From an uncultured Algibacter sp. (GTDB taxonomy: Bacteria; Bacteroidota; Bacteroidia; Flavobacteriales; Flavobacteriaceae): a DNA stretch of 64,000 nt. Each line of letters begins with the position of its first letter. The first letter of the stretch is position 1. Position numbers and translations under genes: made by a program. The DNA lies in contig CALGNX010000017.1 of NCBI GenBank assembly GCA_937958265.1, forward strand, positions 62,001-126,000, given 5' to 3'. The notes under the pieces were generated by a model that was not told where the DNA came from, did not search any database, and saw only the letters and a list, made by a program, of their open reading frames with translations. Shown piece by piece: positions 1 through 8,008 of this stretch.

Positions 1-1573
1 CTTGCCAGAAGAAACAAATACAACCGGACCACTAATGCGTTCTTTCGAAGGCACATCCAATCCCGTTAGAAACATTCCTAGACTTATAGATTATCTAGCA
101 TCTGGTGGCTCCTCAACATGGGAAAAACTACCTTCTATTAATAGATCTATGACATTTGCACTTACTGTAAGAGACAACGATGTTATGGGAACTAATGGCG
201 CAGGGCAAACCGCTGTTGATTTTATGACAGTTACTGCAAACAGTACAGACGCCTTTACAGTAGTAAATCCTGCCTCTTGGAAGCAAGGGACAACTCAAAC
301 TATTGAATGGAATGTAGGACAAACTGCAGATGTAAATACAATAAACTGCCAAATTGTGAACATTAAACTATCTACAGACAGCGGACTTACATACCCAATT
401 ACTATTGCGTCTAATGTACCTAACAATGGAACCTTTAGTTACAATATACCAGAAATGCCAGACACTACCACGGCTAGAATTTTAATTGAAGCCGCAGACA
501 ATATCTTTTACGATATTTCAGATAACGATTTTCAAATTTCTGATACACCAGATTTCTTTTTAAATAACGATACACTAAATCCAATCTTATGTGATGAAAC
601 TGAGGCCGTTTATAATTTTGATTATGTTGCAGTTAACGATTTTAACGAAAATGTAATATTTAGTGCAACCAATTTACCTAACGGTGCAGTAGCTATTTTT
701 TCTCCAACAAATAGCACAATATCGCAAAATATAACCTTAACAATTAGAAATTTAGATAACGTACCACAAAATGATTACCAATTAACACTTACAGGATCTA
801 GCACAACATCAACCAAAACAAAAAACAAAAATTTAGACCTTCCTTTTTTTAATTCACTTTGTGCGTCATCAGGAAATGACACATATGATACAAGCATAAC
901 AGGCGTTGAATTTAATTCAATCTCTACTACAAGCGGGAAAACAGGTTATACAGATTTTACAGGTATGGTTGCCGATGTTAACAGAAACTCTGCTTACGAC
1001 ATAAGTGTATCTGTTGATACTGCTGGTAATTGGACAACATCAACACTAGTTTGGATTGACTGGAACCAAGATTGTGATTTCGATGATCAAGGTGAGCTTT
1101 ATGATCTAGGTACTGCATTAAATGTTGAAGATGAAGAAACGTCGTTATCGCCACTAAGCATTGTTATTCCTGAAGATGCAGTGCTAGGAAATACCATTAT
1201 GAGAATATCCACTAAATACAATGGTGAAGGAGTCCCTGAATTTTGTGGAGTTGATTTTGATGGTGAGGTTGAAGATTATACTGTAAATGTGCAACCCGTA
1301 TCATTATCTACTAGAACTTTTAATTCGGCAGATTTTAATGTTTCTCCTAACCCTAACAACGGAAACTTTAATGTAAGTTTAAACGGTAGTATAGTAGGCG
1401 ATGTAGTATTAGAAGTTTATAACATAAGTGGACAACTTATTACTCAAAAATCTTATAATTCAACAGGTAGCTTTAATCAACAGGTAAACCTTGAATTTTT
1501 ATCGACAGGTTTATATATCTTGAAAATTAGTGATGATTCGAAAAGCGCGAATAAAAAGCTAGTAATTAATTAA
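1..1573 (+). CDS. C-terminal part of a T9SS-secreted protein, probably a reprolysin-like metalloprotease (partial)
   Basis: The frame is open from the left edge, so the N-terminus lies outside the window; no start inside it should be trusted. Visible parts, by residue of the 523 shown: a region around 25-75 that looks like the end of a catalytic or cadherin-like domain, beta-sandwich segments (about 80-285), a GEVED domain (about 290-435, with the name-giving GEVEDYTV) and a T9SS type A sorting domain (about 445-523, with SPNPNNGNF and a final TGLYILKIS...KKLVIN). The protein is therefore exported across the outer membrane and released or anchored by the type IX system. The fold order matches the C-termini of flavobacterial secreted zinc metalloproteases, but no HExxH is in view, so the protease call is an inference. 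A strong hairpin terminator follows 25 bases after the stop. Confidence 0.8.
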   Translation, partial: LPEETNTTGPLMRSFEGTSNPVRNIPRLIDYLASGGSSTWEKLPSINRSMTFALTVRDNDVMGTNGAGQTAVDFMTVTANSTDAFTVVNPASWKQGTTQTIEWNVGQTADVNTINCQIVNIKLSTDSGLTYPITIASNVPNNGTFSYNIPEMPDTTTARILIEAADNIFYDISDNDFQISDTPDFFLNNDTLNPILCDETEAVYNFDYVAVNDFNENVIFSATNLPNGAVAIFSPTNSTISQNITLTIRNLDNVPQNDYQLTLTGSSTTSTKTKNKNLDLPFFNSLCASSGNDTYDTSITGVEFNSISTTSGKTGYTDFTGMVADVNRNSAYDISVSVDTAGNWTTSTLVWIDWNQDCDFDDQGELYDLGTALNVEDEETSLSPLSIVIPEDAVLGNTIMRISTKYNGEGVPEFCGVDFDGEVEDYTVNVQPVSLSTRTFNSADFNVSPNPNNGNFNVSLNGSIVGDVVLEVYNISGQLITQKSYNSTGSFNQQVNLEFLSTGLYILKISDDSKSANKKLVIN

Positions 1574-1597
1574 ACGATTTAATTAATAATCAAATGA

Positions 1598-1633
1598 AAT
1601 AACCCCATAAGCAATAATGTTTATGGGGTTATT
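1598..1633 (+). terminator. Hairpin terminator after the T9SS protein gene
   Basis: A 13 bp perfect stem (1598-1610 with 1621-1633, core AACCCCAT/ATGGGGTT) and a 10-base loop, starting 25 bases after the stop. The AT-rich flanks would allow it to work in both directions, which suits its place between a plus-strand gene and the minus-strand pth. Confidence 0.75.
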
Positions 1634-1976
1634 ATTTAAATGAATAAATCTAAACTACAAAACACATTAGCGCAAACAAAAGCACAAACATATATTTAGC
1701 GGATTAAACAAACACCAAATACGATTCTATAAACAAAAAAATAGGGCGAGATAATCTTTTAAAATAAACTACCATTACATACAAATTAATTGTTTCTGCA
1801 AATAAGAGGTTAGGTTTTGGCTTTTAAGCACGTAACATATTAACCTAAACAATTATAATCATAAAGCCTTATCTACATTACAAAACTCACAAAATTAATA
1901 ACTTAAAAAACAATCGTATTATTAAATTGTAAAATCGTAGTTCAATACTTAATAATAAAATTAATAATAGGCTCTC
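1634..1976. other. Non-coding AT-rich stretch between the 1.6 kb terminator and pth
   Basis: Both flanking genes end here (convergent). No conserved reading frame, tRNA or clear hairpin was seen. Confidence 0.5.
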
Positions 1977-2603
1977 CTATTTACCATTAAAAGCATTCAT
2001 TGTATTACTAATTCCTGCCAAGACAAAAGACTTAATTATTTCCATACTTTGTTTAAGGCGTTCTTTAAGTTCATCTTGCTCTTCTGTAGTCCACTCCCCT
2101 AAAACGTAATCGACCTGACGACCTGTACTAAAAGCAGCACTAATACCAAACCTAAAACGATTGTATTTAACAGTATTTAATGTGTGCTGAATATCTTTAA
2201 GGCCATTATGCCCGCCATCACTACCTTTGGTTTTTACCCGAATACTCCCAAAAGGTAAATTTAAATCGTCTGTGATTACCAAAAGGTTTTCAAGTGGTAT
2301 TTTCTCTTTTGTTAACCAATACTGCACAGCCTTTCCACTCAGATTCATGTAGGTACTTGGTTTTAAAAACATAAAAGTTCTTCCTTTTAATTTATAAGTA
2401 GCTACATCTCCAAGCTTTTGAGTTTCGAAAGTTAAATCTTCTTGCTTTGCAAAATAATCTAAAACTTTAAAACCTATATTGTGGCGTGTATTATCATATT
2501 TTTCGCCAATATTACCTAAGCCAACAATTAAAAATTTTTTCATAGCATTTTGTTCTTGTTTAAGTCTTTTACTTTTAAATATACTTTTTAGAAATTCTAT
2601 CAT
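1977..2603 (-). CDS. pth: Peptidyl-tRNA hydrolase
   Basis: Cleaves the ester bond of peptidyl-tRNAs released from stalled ribosomes, recycling tRNA in the cytoplasm. The 208 residues contain the family signatures: MKKFLIVGLGNIG (21-33), TRHNIGF with catalytic His41, KPSTYMNLSG (81-90, Asn87), the TDDLNLP segment with Asp113, and GSDGGHNGLKDI (Asn133). The family core starts at residue 21; the 20-residue basic leader is like extensions I recall from flavobacterial homologues, and the ATG at 2603 has a weak AAAAGAG upstream, so I keep the longer start. An ATG at 2540 is the alternative. It is the last gene after prs and rplY, but a terminator lies between rplY and pth, so it probably also has its own promoter. 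Confidence 0.95.
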   Translation of the reverse strand: MIEFLKSIFKSKRLKQEQNAMKKFLIVGLGNIGEKYDNTRHNIGFKVLDYFAKQEDLTFETQKLGDVATYKLKGRTFMFLKPSTYMNLSGKAVQYWLTKEKIPLENLLVITDDLNLPFGSIRVKTKGSDGGHNGLKDIQHTLNTVKYNRFRFGISAAFSTGRQVDYVLGEWTTEEQDELKERLKQSMEIIKSFVLAGISNTMNAFNGK

Positions 2604-2764
2604 GGCTCTTTTTATTTTAAAACTACCACTTTAAAATTAACCATTTACTACTTTAATAATAAATACAAGTTAATAACTGTATTAAGAAAGCCAACAGCAC
2701 AACTTTTAAATATACTTTAAACTTAAAGTTAGCGCACAAGAGCTTTTGTAACCATTATTAAACA

Positions 2765-2798
2765 AAAAAGCATTCTGAATAAATCCAGAATGCTTTTT
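2765..2798 (-). terminator. Terminator downstream of rplY
   Basis: A perfect 13 bp stem (2765-2777 with 2786-2798, core GCATTCTG/CAGAATGC) with an 8-base loop, flanked by A and T runs. It lies about 20 bases past the rplY stop on the minus strand and separates rplY from pth. Confidence 0.85.
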
Positions 2799-2817
2799 AA
2801 TATATTGTTTTAATAAC

Positions 2818-3432
2818 TTATTCTGCTGCCTCCGCTGCTGGAGCTTCTCCTGCTGCTTCTTCATCATCTTCATCATCTGCAACTGCTGTTCTAGATGTTT
2901 TAATTTGACAAACAACAATATTATCAGTATGTAAGAACGTGTAATTTTCGCTTGGTAATTCACCAACTGAAACTTTATCTCCAATTTTAAGAGGTGTAAT
3001 ATCAATCTCTATAAAATCAGGTAAATTAGCTGGAAGTGCTTTAACACGTAACTTACGATTATTCTTGCGTAAAATACCTCCATTTTTAACACCTTTAGAG
3101 TTTCCTACAAGCTGTACTGGTATATCTAAAGAAATTTCCTTATCATCGAATAACTGATAAAAATCTACGTGTAAAATTCTATCTGTTAATGGGTGAAATT
3201 GGATATCTTGCAATACCGCATGTAAAACTTCTCCGTTTGTAAGCTCAATTACAACTGTATGTGCATTTGGCGTGTATACTAATTTAGAGAAAGCTAATTC
3301 TGGTGCTGAGAAATGCACTGGCTTGTCTCCTCCGTATAATACGCAAGGAACCTGACCAGCATTACGTAAGGCTTTTGTTGACTTTTTGCCCACGCTTTCT
3401 CTTTGAGATCCGTTGATTGTAATTGATTTCAT
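2818..3432 (-). CDS. rplY: 50S ribosomal protein L25 / general stress protein Ctc
   Basis: Binds 5S rRNA in the large ribosomal subunit. The 204 residues are the two-domain Ctc (TL5-like) form: an N-terminal 5S-binding beta-barrel (about 1-95, starting [17 protein letters not shown]) and a C-terminal beta domain (about 96-180), then an acidic, alanine-rich tail ([19 protein letters not shown]) of the kind seen in Bacteroidota. It follows prs by 72 bases on the same strand, the usual neighbour order in this phylum, so the two are probably co-transcribed. A strong terminator closes the unit. Confidence 0.95.
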   Translation of the reverse strand: MKSITINGSQRESVGKKSTKALRNAGQVPCVLYGGDKPVHFSAPELAFSKLVYTPNAHTVVIELTNGEVLHAVLQDIQFHPLTDRILHVDFYQLFDDKEISLDIPVQLVGNSKGVKNGGILRKNNRKLRVKALPANLPDFIEIDITPLKIGDKVSVGELPSENYTFLHTDNIVVCQIKTSRTAVADDEDDEEAAGEAPAAEAAE

Positions 3433-3504
3433 AAGTGTTATTTATATATAATTTTAATTAATACTCTTTTTTAAAAGGCTATACCTTAATGGGCTAAACC
3501 TCAT

Positions 3505-4446
3505 TTACATTATAAACTTTGAGCTAATGGATTTATTGTTATGAACTTGACTCATAACTTCGGCAAATAAATCTGCGCAGGATAAGACTCTAATTTTATC
3601 ACTTTTCTGAGTTAGTGGAATAGAATCTGTAACAATTAATTCCTCAAGTTTAGATTCCTGTAACCTTTCGTAGGCATTTCCAGATAAAATAGGATGCGTA
3701 CAAATAGCCCTTACACTTAAAGCGCCTCTTTCCATCATTAAATCGGCCGCTTTAGTTAAGGTACCTGCCGTATCTACCATATCATCTACAAGTACAACAT
3801 TTTTACCTGTTACATCTCCAATAAGCTCCATTAAGGAAATGGTATTTGCTTTTGCACGTTGCTTATAACAAATTACAACATCACTTTGTAAAGCTTTAGA
3901 ATAAGCGTAAGCACGCTTAGAACCACCCATATCCGGAGATGCTATTGTAAGATTATCTAAATTTAAACTTTTTAGGTAAGGTAAAAATATAATTGAGCTG
4001 TATAAATGATCAACTGGTTTTTCAAAAAATCCTTGAATTTGATCGGCATGTAAATCCATTGTAATAATACGTGTTGCTCCTGCCGCTTCAAGCATTTTAG
4101 CAACTAACTTTGCTGCAATTGGCACACGAGGCTTATCTTTTCTATCCTGTCTAGCCCACCCAAAATAAGGCATAACAGCCGTAATGTGTCTTGCCGATGC
4201 ACGCTTGGCTGCATCAATCATTAACAACATTTCCATTAAATTTCTAGGCTTAGGATTAGTTGATCCTATTATAAAAACACGTGCTCCTCTTATAGATTCT
4301 TCATATGATGGTTGAAACTCACCATCGCTATAAGTTGAAGTAATAACATTACCCAACTCTACACCATAAGCTTTAGCAATTTGTTCGCCTAAAGCTTTAC
4401 TTTGTGTACAAGCAAAAATTTTAGCTTCTGTTTTTACATTTGGCAT
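3505..4446 (-). CDS. prs: Ribose-phosphate pyrophosphokinase (PRPP synthase)
   Basis: Transfers pyrophosphate from ATP to ribose 5-phosphate to make PRPP for purine, pyrimidine, histidine and NAD synthesis. At 313 residues it is the normal class I length. Visible signatures are the ATP-binding flexible region (FGWARQDRKDKPR, about 95-107), the Mg-binding DLHADQIQGFF (about 131-141), and the PRPP-binding loop VLVDDMVDTAGTL (about 218-230). The ATG at 4446 is preceded by a TAnnTTTG box about 55 bases upstream. It heads the prs-rplY unit and lies divergent from tRNA-Leu. Confidence 0.97.
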   Translation of the reverse strand: MPNVKTEAKIFACTQSKALGEQIAKAYGVELGNVITSTYSDGEFQPSYEESIRGARVFIIGSTNPKPRNLMEMLLMIDAAKRASARHITAVMPYFGWARQDRKDKPRVPIAAKLVAKMLEAAGATRIITMDLHADQIQGFFEKPVDHLYSSIIFLPYLKSLNLDNLTIASPDMGGSKRAYAYSKALQSDVVICYKQRAKANTISLMELIGDVTGKNVVLVDDMVDTAGTLTKAADLMMERGALSVRAICTHPILSGNAYERLQESKLEELIVTDSIPLTQKSDKIRVLSCADLFAEVMSQVHNNKSISSKFIM

Positions 4447-4499
4447 AGTTAACGTATTGTTTTAGAGTGCACAAGACACAGCATGTTATTATTGCAGTG

Positions 4500-4507
4500 C
4501 AAATTTA
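4500..4507 (-). promoter_or_regulatory. Bacteroidota -7 box for prs
   Basis: TAAATTTG on the minus strand fits the TAnnTTTG consensus and sits 54 bases before the prs ATG. The -33 element is not well conserved. Confidence 0.45.
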
Positions 4508-4573
4508 GACATTTATTTTAATCCGCTAAGGATATTGAGTGGTATTTTTAAGTTTAGTATGAAAAAAAAATTA

Positions 4574-4581
4574 TACTTTTG
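4574..4581 (+). promoter_or_regulatory. Bacteroidota -7 box for tRNA-Leu
   Basis: TACTTTTG fits TAnnTTTG and ends 13 bases before the mature tRNA 5' end. No convincing -33 match is seen. Confidence 0.6.
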
Positions 4582-4594
4582 CAACACACATTTT

Positions 4595-4674
4595 GCTCAA
4601 GTGGTGGAATTGGTAGACACGTCGGATTCAAAATCCGATTCTTCGGAGTGCGGGTTCGATTCCCGCCTTGAGTA
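4595..4674 (+). tRNA. tRNA-Leu (anticodon CAA)
   Basis: The acceptor stem pairs 4595-4601 (GCTCAAG) with 4667-4673 (CTTGAGT, one G-U pair), with discriminator A4674. The anticodon arm is TCGGA/TCCGA with loop TTCAAAA, giving anticodon CAA at 4629-4631, which reads UUG. A long variable arm (about 4639-4649) marks a class II tRNA. The T arm is GCGGG-TTCGATT-CCCGC. CCA is not encoded. Confidence 0.95.
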
Positions 4675-4677
4675 CTT

Positions 4678-4711
4678 AAACCCTTGTTAATCAATTGATT
4701 TTCAAGGGTTT
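4678..4711 (+). terminator. Terminator after tRNA-Leu
   Basis: A 9 bp stem AAACCCTTG (4678-4686) with CAAGGGTTT (4703-4711), the loop itself containing the palindrome AATCAATTGATT, followed by a T-rich run. It begins 4 bases after the tRNA. Confidence 0.75.
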
Positions 4712-4909
4712 TCATTTTTTGGGTGTCAATTTAGTCAACAATAATAAAAGACAGATCATGATCAAATTTTGTGGATTTTAGAATTATACAAAACTACAAC
4801 CTAAAAAGGTAGATACATTCATTTCCACCCCTCTAAAACTGTGCTCTAAAAGCTTTTATTTTAAGTTACAATATCTTTAAACGAAATTCGACATAAAAAA
4901 TATTAGCAC

Positions 4910-7336
4910 ATGATTAACTCTGCATTTTTTAAACTAATAATATTTTATTCGCTTTGCGCTACCATACTTTCTTGTGATACTAAGAATAATATCGTTACAA
5001 ATAACCAAGAACGCAGTAGAACAAATATTAACACCAATTGGTTTTATTTAGAAAATAATACGACTAATCCCAATGAAGCTTTACAACAAACCAACTGGAA
5101 CCCTATAGACTTGCCACATACTTGGAACGCTTTAGATGCCACAGATTTGGAACCTGGCTACAGGCGCTCAGGAAGTTGGTATAAAAAAGAGCTAGATATT
5201 ACTACAATAGTTTCAAATAAAATTTATCAACTTCATTTTGAAGGTGTAAACATTACAAGTACCGTTTATTTAAATGGCCAAAAAGTGGATGGCCACATTG
5301 GAGGCTATATTGGTTTTAATGTAGATATAACCAATACTATAAAGGCTGGAAAAAATACAATTTTAGTATATGTTGATAATAGTTATAATCCCGAAATCAT
5401 TCCATCGCAAAAAAGTGATTTCTTTATTTTCGGAGGCATTACTAGAGACGTGTGGTTAAAAACTTTTCCCGAGCAGCATATATCCAATTTAAAAATCACA
5501 ACACCCAACGTTTCCAATACAAGCGTAAACTTAAATGCTGTTGTAACCATTAGCAATGCACAAACTGTTGTTAAAGTTAAAGCCACATTATTAAATGATG
5601 AAGGTAACACGATAAAGCGTGCAGAATTTGATGTGCTTAATGGGGTTTCCAAAATTAGCTTTACCGCATTAAAAAACATTAAACTTTGGGATACCGAAAC
5701 ACCAAACCTTTACACTTTAAACGTACAACTTTTACATAATAATAAAGTTACAGACGAAGTTTTAGATAAAGTAGGTTTTAGGTGGTTTGAATTTAAAGAC
5801 CACGGTGCTTTTTACCTTAACGGGAAACGTGTACTTTTAAGAGGCACACATAGGCATGAGGAACATGCTGGTGTTGGTTCTGCCATGAGTAACGCACAGC
5901 ATAGAGCAGACTTAGAACTTATAAAGGATATGGGTGCAAACTTTGTACGTTTAGCACATTACCCACAAGACCCCGAAGTTTACAAGGCTTGCGACGAGCT
6001 TGGTTTACTTGTTTGGGATGAGTTACCATGGTGCCGTGGTGGCCTAGGAAATGCAACCTGGAAAACGAATACCAAAACCATGCTTAAAGAAATTATAGAG
6101 CAAAACCACAACCACCCGAGTATTATTTTATGGTCTTTAGGGAATGAGATTTATTGGTTACCAGATTTTGAAGATGGTGATAAAAGAACCCAAATAAATA
6201 CGTATTTAAAAGAACTGCATGACTATGCACACCAGCTAGACCCAACACGTAAAACAGCTATTAGAAAATATTACGAAGGCGCCGATATTGTAGATGTCTT
6301 TTCACCATCAATCTGGTCGGGTTGGTATTCTGGCAGTTATAAAAGCTACCAAAAAGCTATTAACACTTACAAATTAGAATATCCACATTTTTTACATGCT
6401 GAATACGGAGGCTCCAGCCACTTAGGTCGCCATACAGAAAACCCTATTACTGGAGAAGGAAAAATACAAGCCGATGGTTGGGAAGAAGCTATTGTACAAA
6501 CCGATGTTGCTAACATTGCACAAATTGGCGATTGGAGTGAAAATTATATTGTCGATTTATTTGATTGGCACTTGCGTATTTCTGAAAATGATTCCACTTT
6601 CGTTGGAAATGTACAATGGGCTTTTAAAGATTTTGGCACACCACTTAGGCCAGAAAATGCCATACCATACATGAACCAAAAAGGATTGGTAGATCGAGAC
6701 AACAACCCTAAAGATGCCTTTTATGTATTTAAAAGTTATTGGAATAAAAAAGACTTTTTTACTTATATAGAATCGCACACCTGGACCGATCGCCAAGGCC
6801 CAAAAGGAAAATCCAGAGATATTTCTGTATATAGTAACTGCCCCACAGTTGAATTATTTTTAAATGGCAAAAGTTTAGGCCAAAAACAAAGAGATACAAA
6901 ACAATTCCCTGCGGCAGGCTTACATTGGAATTTAAACTTTATAAATGGCGAAAACACCTTAGTTTCTAAAGGAACAACCCCAGATGGAAAAACCGTTAAA
7001 GATGCGTTAAAAATAAATTACCGCTATGTAAAAAACACAAAAGCTAAAGCCCTAGAATTAAGCTATAAACCCCTAGATAATGGCAATTATTTAATAACTG
7101 CCACTGCAATTGACGCTAAAGGTTTAAGATGTTTAGATTATGAAGACCGTGTTTACTTTCAATGCTTATCTGGAGGTAAGACCCTTAAAAATTTAGGTAC
7201 ACCTACAGGAAGTGAATCTATCGAGATGGCAAACGGTAAAGCTTCTATTGAAGTAATAAAACAGAATAAAAAGAAACCTCTTGAGGTTATGGTACTTAAC
7301 CAAAGTTTTAAAGGCACCTACTTAACTGTACAATAA
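4910..7336 (+). CDS. Glycoside hydrolase family 2 lipoprotein (beta-galactosidase-like)
   Basis: Hydrolyses a beta-linked sugar, probably a galactoside; substrate cannot be read from sequence (beta-mannosidase or beta-glucuronidase activity also occurs in GH2). The 808 residues start with a lipoprotein signal (lipobox ILSC, Cys22). Then come a GH2 sugar-binding jelly roll (about 40-190), an immunoglobulin-like domain (190-290), and the TIM barrel (295-600) with acid/base Glu413 in SLGNE and the nucleophile Glu498 in HAEYGG. A C-terminal beta domain (about 630-690, VELFLNGKSLGQ) and a final Ig-like domain follow. There are no SusC/SusD genes beside it, so it is not in an obvious polysaccharide utilisation locus. 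It stands alone between tRNA-Leu and a convergent terminator. Confidence 0.9.
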   Translation: MINSAFFKLIIFYSLCATILSCDTKNNIVTNNQERSRTNINTNWFYLENNTTNPNEALQQTNWNPIDLPHTWNALDATDLEPGYRRSGSWYKKELDITTIVSNKIYQLHFEGVNITSTVYLNGQKVDGHIGGYIGFNVDITNTIKAGKNTILVYVDNSYNPEIIPSQKSDFFIFGGITRDVWLKTFPEQHISNLKITTPNVSNTSVNLNAVVTISNAQTVVKVKATLLNDEGNTIKRAEFDVLNGVSKISFTALKNIKLWDTETPNLYTLNVQLLHNNKVTDEVLDKVGFRWFEFKDHGAFYLNGKRVLLRGTHRHEEHAGVGSAMSNAQHRADLELIKDMGANFVRLAHYPQDPEVYKACDELGLLVWDELPWCRGGLGNATWKTNTKTMLKEIIEQNHNHPSIILWSLGNEIYWLPDFEDGDKRTQINTYLKELHDYAHQLDPTRKTAIRKYYEGADIVDVFSPSIWSGWYSGSYKSYQKAINTYKLEYPHFLHAEYGGSSHLGRHTENPITGEGKIQADGWEEAIVQTDVANIAQIGDWSENYIVDLFDWHLRISENDSTFVGNVQWAFKDFGTPLRPENAIPYMNQKGLVDRDNNPKDAFYVFKSYWNKKDFFTYIESHTWTDRQGPKGKSRDISVYSNCPTVELFLNGKSLGQKQRDTKQFPAAGLHWNLNFINGENTLVSKGTTPDGKTVKDALKINYRYVKNTKAKALELSYKPLDNGNYLITATAIDAKGLRCLDYEDRVYFQCLSGGKTLKNLGTPTGSESIEMANGKASIEVIKQNKKKPLEVMVLNQSFKGTYLTVQ

Positions 7337-7375
7337 GCTACGCATTTTTAGATCGGGTGAATATTTTATAAAACA

Positions 7376-7415
7376 CTCAAAACCATTTAATTTTTAGACC
7401 ACAAATGGTTTTGGG
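7376..7415. terminator. Bidirectional terminator between the GH2 gene and the stress-protein pseudogene
   Basis: A 13 bp stem (7376-7388 with 7403-7415, core AAAACCATTT/AAATGGTTTT, one G-U pair in the plus-strand RNA) and a 14-base loop, followed by TATTTTTATTT. It is shared by two convergent units. Confidence 0.75.
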
Positions 7416-7420
7416 TATTT

Positions 7421-7969
7421 TTATTTAGAAATTTTGTTTTCAGTTTTAGCTTTAATATTAAACTGGTCTAAATTGTCTTTTAAACCCAAATTATTTAAAG
7501 ATAGGTTGCCTTTAGCATCCAAAACAGCACTTTCCGTGGCAATAAAAATAACCCCATTATAATTTTTACTAACTAACTTCGTTATATTATCACCTAAAAA
7601 GTTACACGGTTTTTGCTCCCTCTTTCCCATAATAATCATATCTGGTTTGGCATTTATTATGTGTTTTCTAATTTCATTTTTAACATTTCCAAGTTCAAAG
7701 ATTGTTTTAATATCTACACGATTTGCTTTTGAAATTGGCTACACTAATTGGTTTATTTCTTTATCAATTTTACAACAATGCTCACTAAAAATACGCATTG
7801 CCAATAACGGATTTTCTGTTTGTGCTAGCTCTGTTGCAGCTTTAACATAAAGCATTTCAACCTCTGCATTAATTTCATTTCCTAACCTTGCTGCATAATT
7901 TAGTGCCGTAATAGATTTTTCTTTTAAATCTGAAAGCACTAATATTCTATATTTATTATCTTTCATCAT
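7421..7969 (-). pseudogene. Universal stress protein (UspA-like) gene interrupted by an in-frame TAG
   Basis: One reading frame runs from the ATG pair at 7969/7966 to the TAA at 7421, but codon 7739-7741 is TAG. No frameshift is needed: the two halves are in register. The first half (KYRILVLSDLKEKSITALNY, then an AEVEMLYVKAA strand) is the usual N-terminal beta-alpha-beta of a Usp domain. The second half (ISKANRVDIKTIFELGNVKNEI, then KPDMIIMGKR and YNGVIFIATE) is the C-terminal half, though with a degenerate nucleotide loop. The gene begins about 40 bases after dabA and would be the third gene of the dab operon. It may be a recent pseudogene, a strain-specific nonsense mutation, a sequencing error, or a split or readthrough gene. 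Confidence 0.75.
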
Positions 7970-8008
7970 ATTTTTAAAATTTAACACTAGTTAGAGTGGT
8001 TAAAAATG

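Noticed and set aside
2706-3005. An open frame overlapping the rplY 3' end on the same strand
   Set aside because: It is a frame shadow of the acidic rplY tail and runs through the rplY terminator.
4595-4909. Possible integration site at tRNA-Leu
   Set aside because: No integrase, no repeated tRNA 3' end and no island-like genes downstream; the GH2 gene looks like its surroundings.
4910-7336. Polysaccharide utilisation locus around the GH2 gene
   Set aside because: No SusC/SusD pair, sulfatase or regulator next to it.
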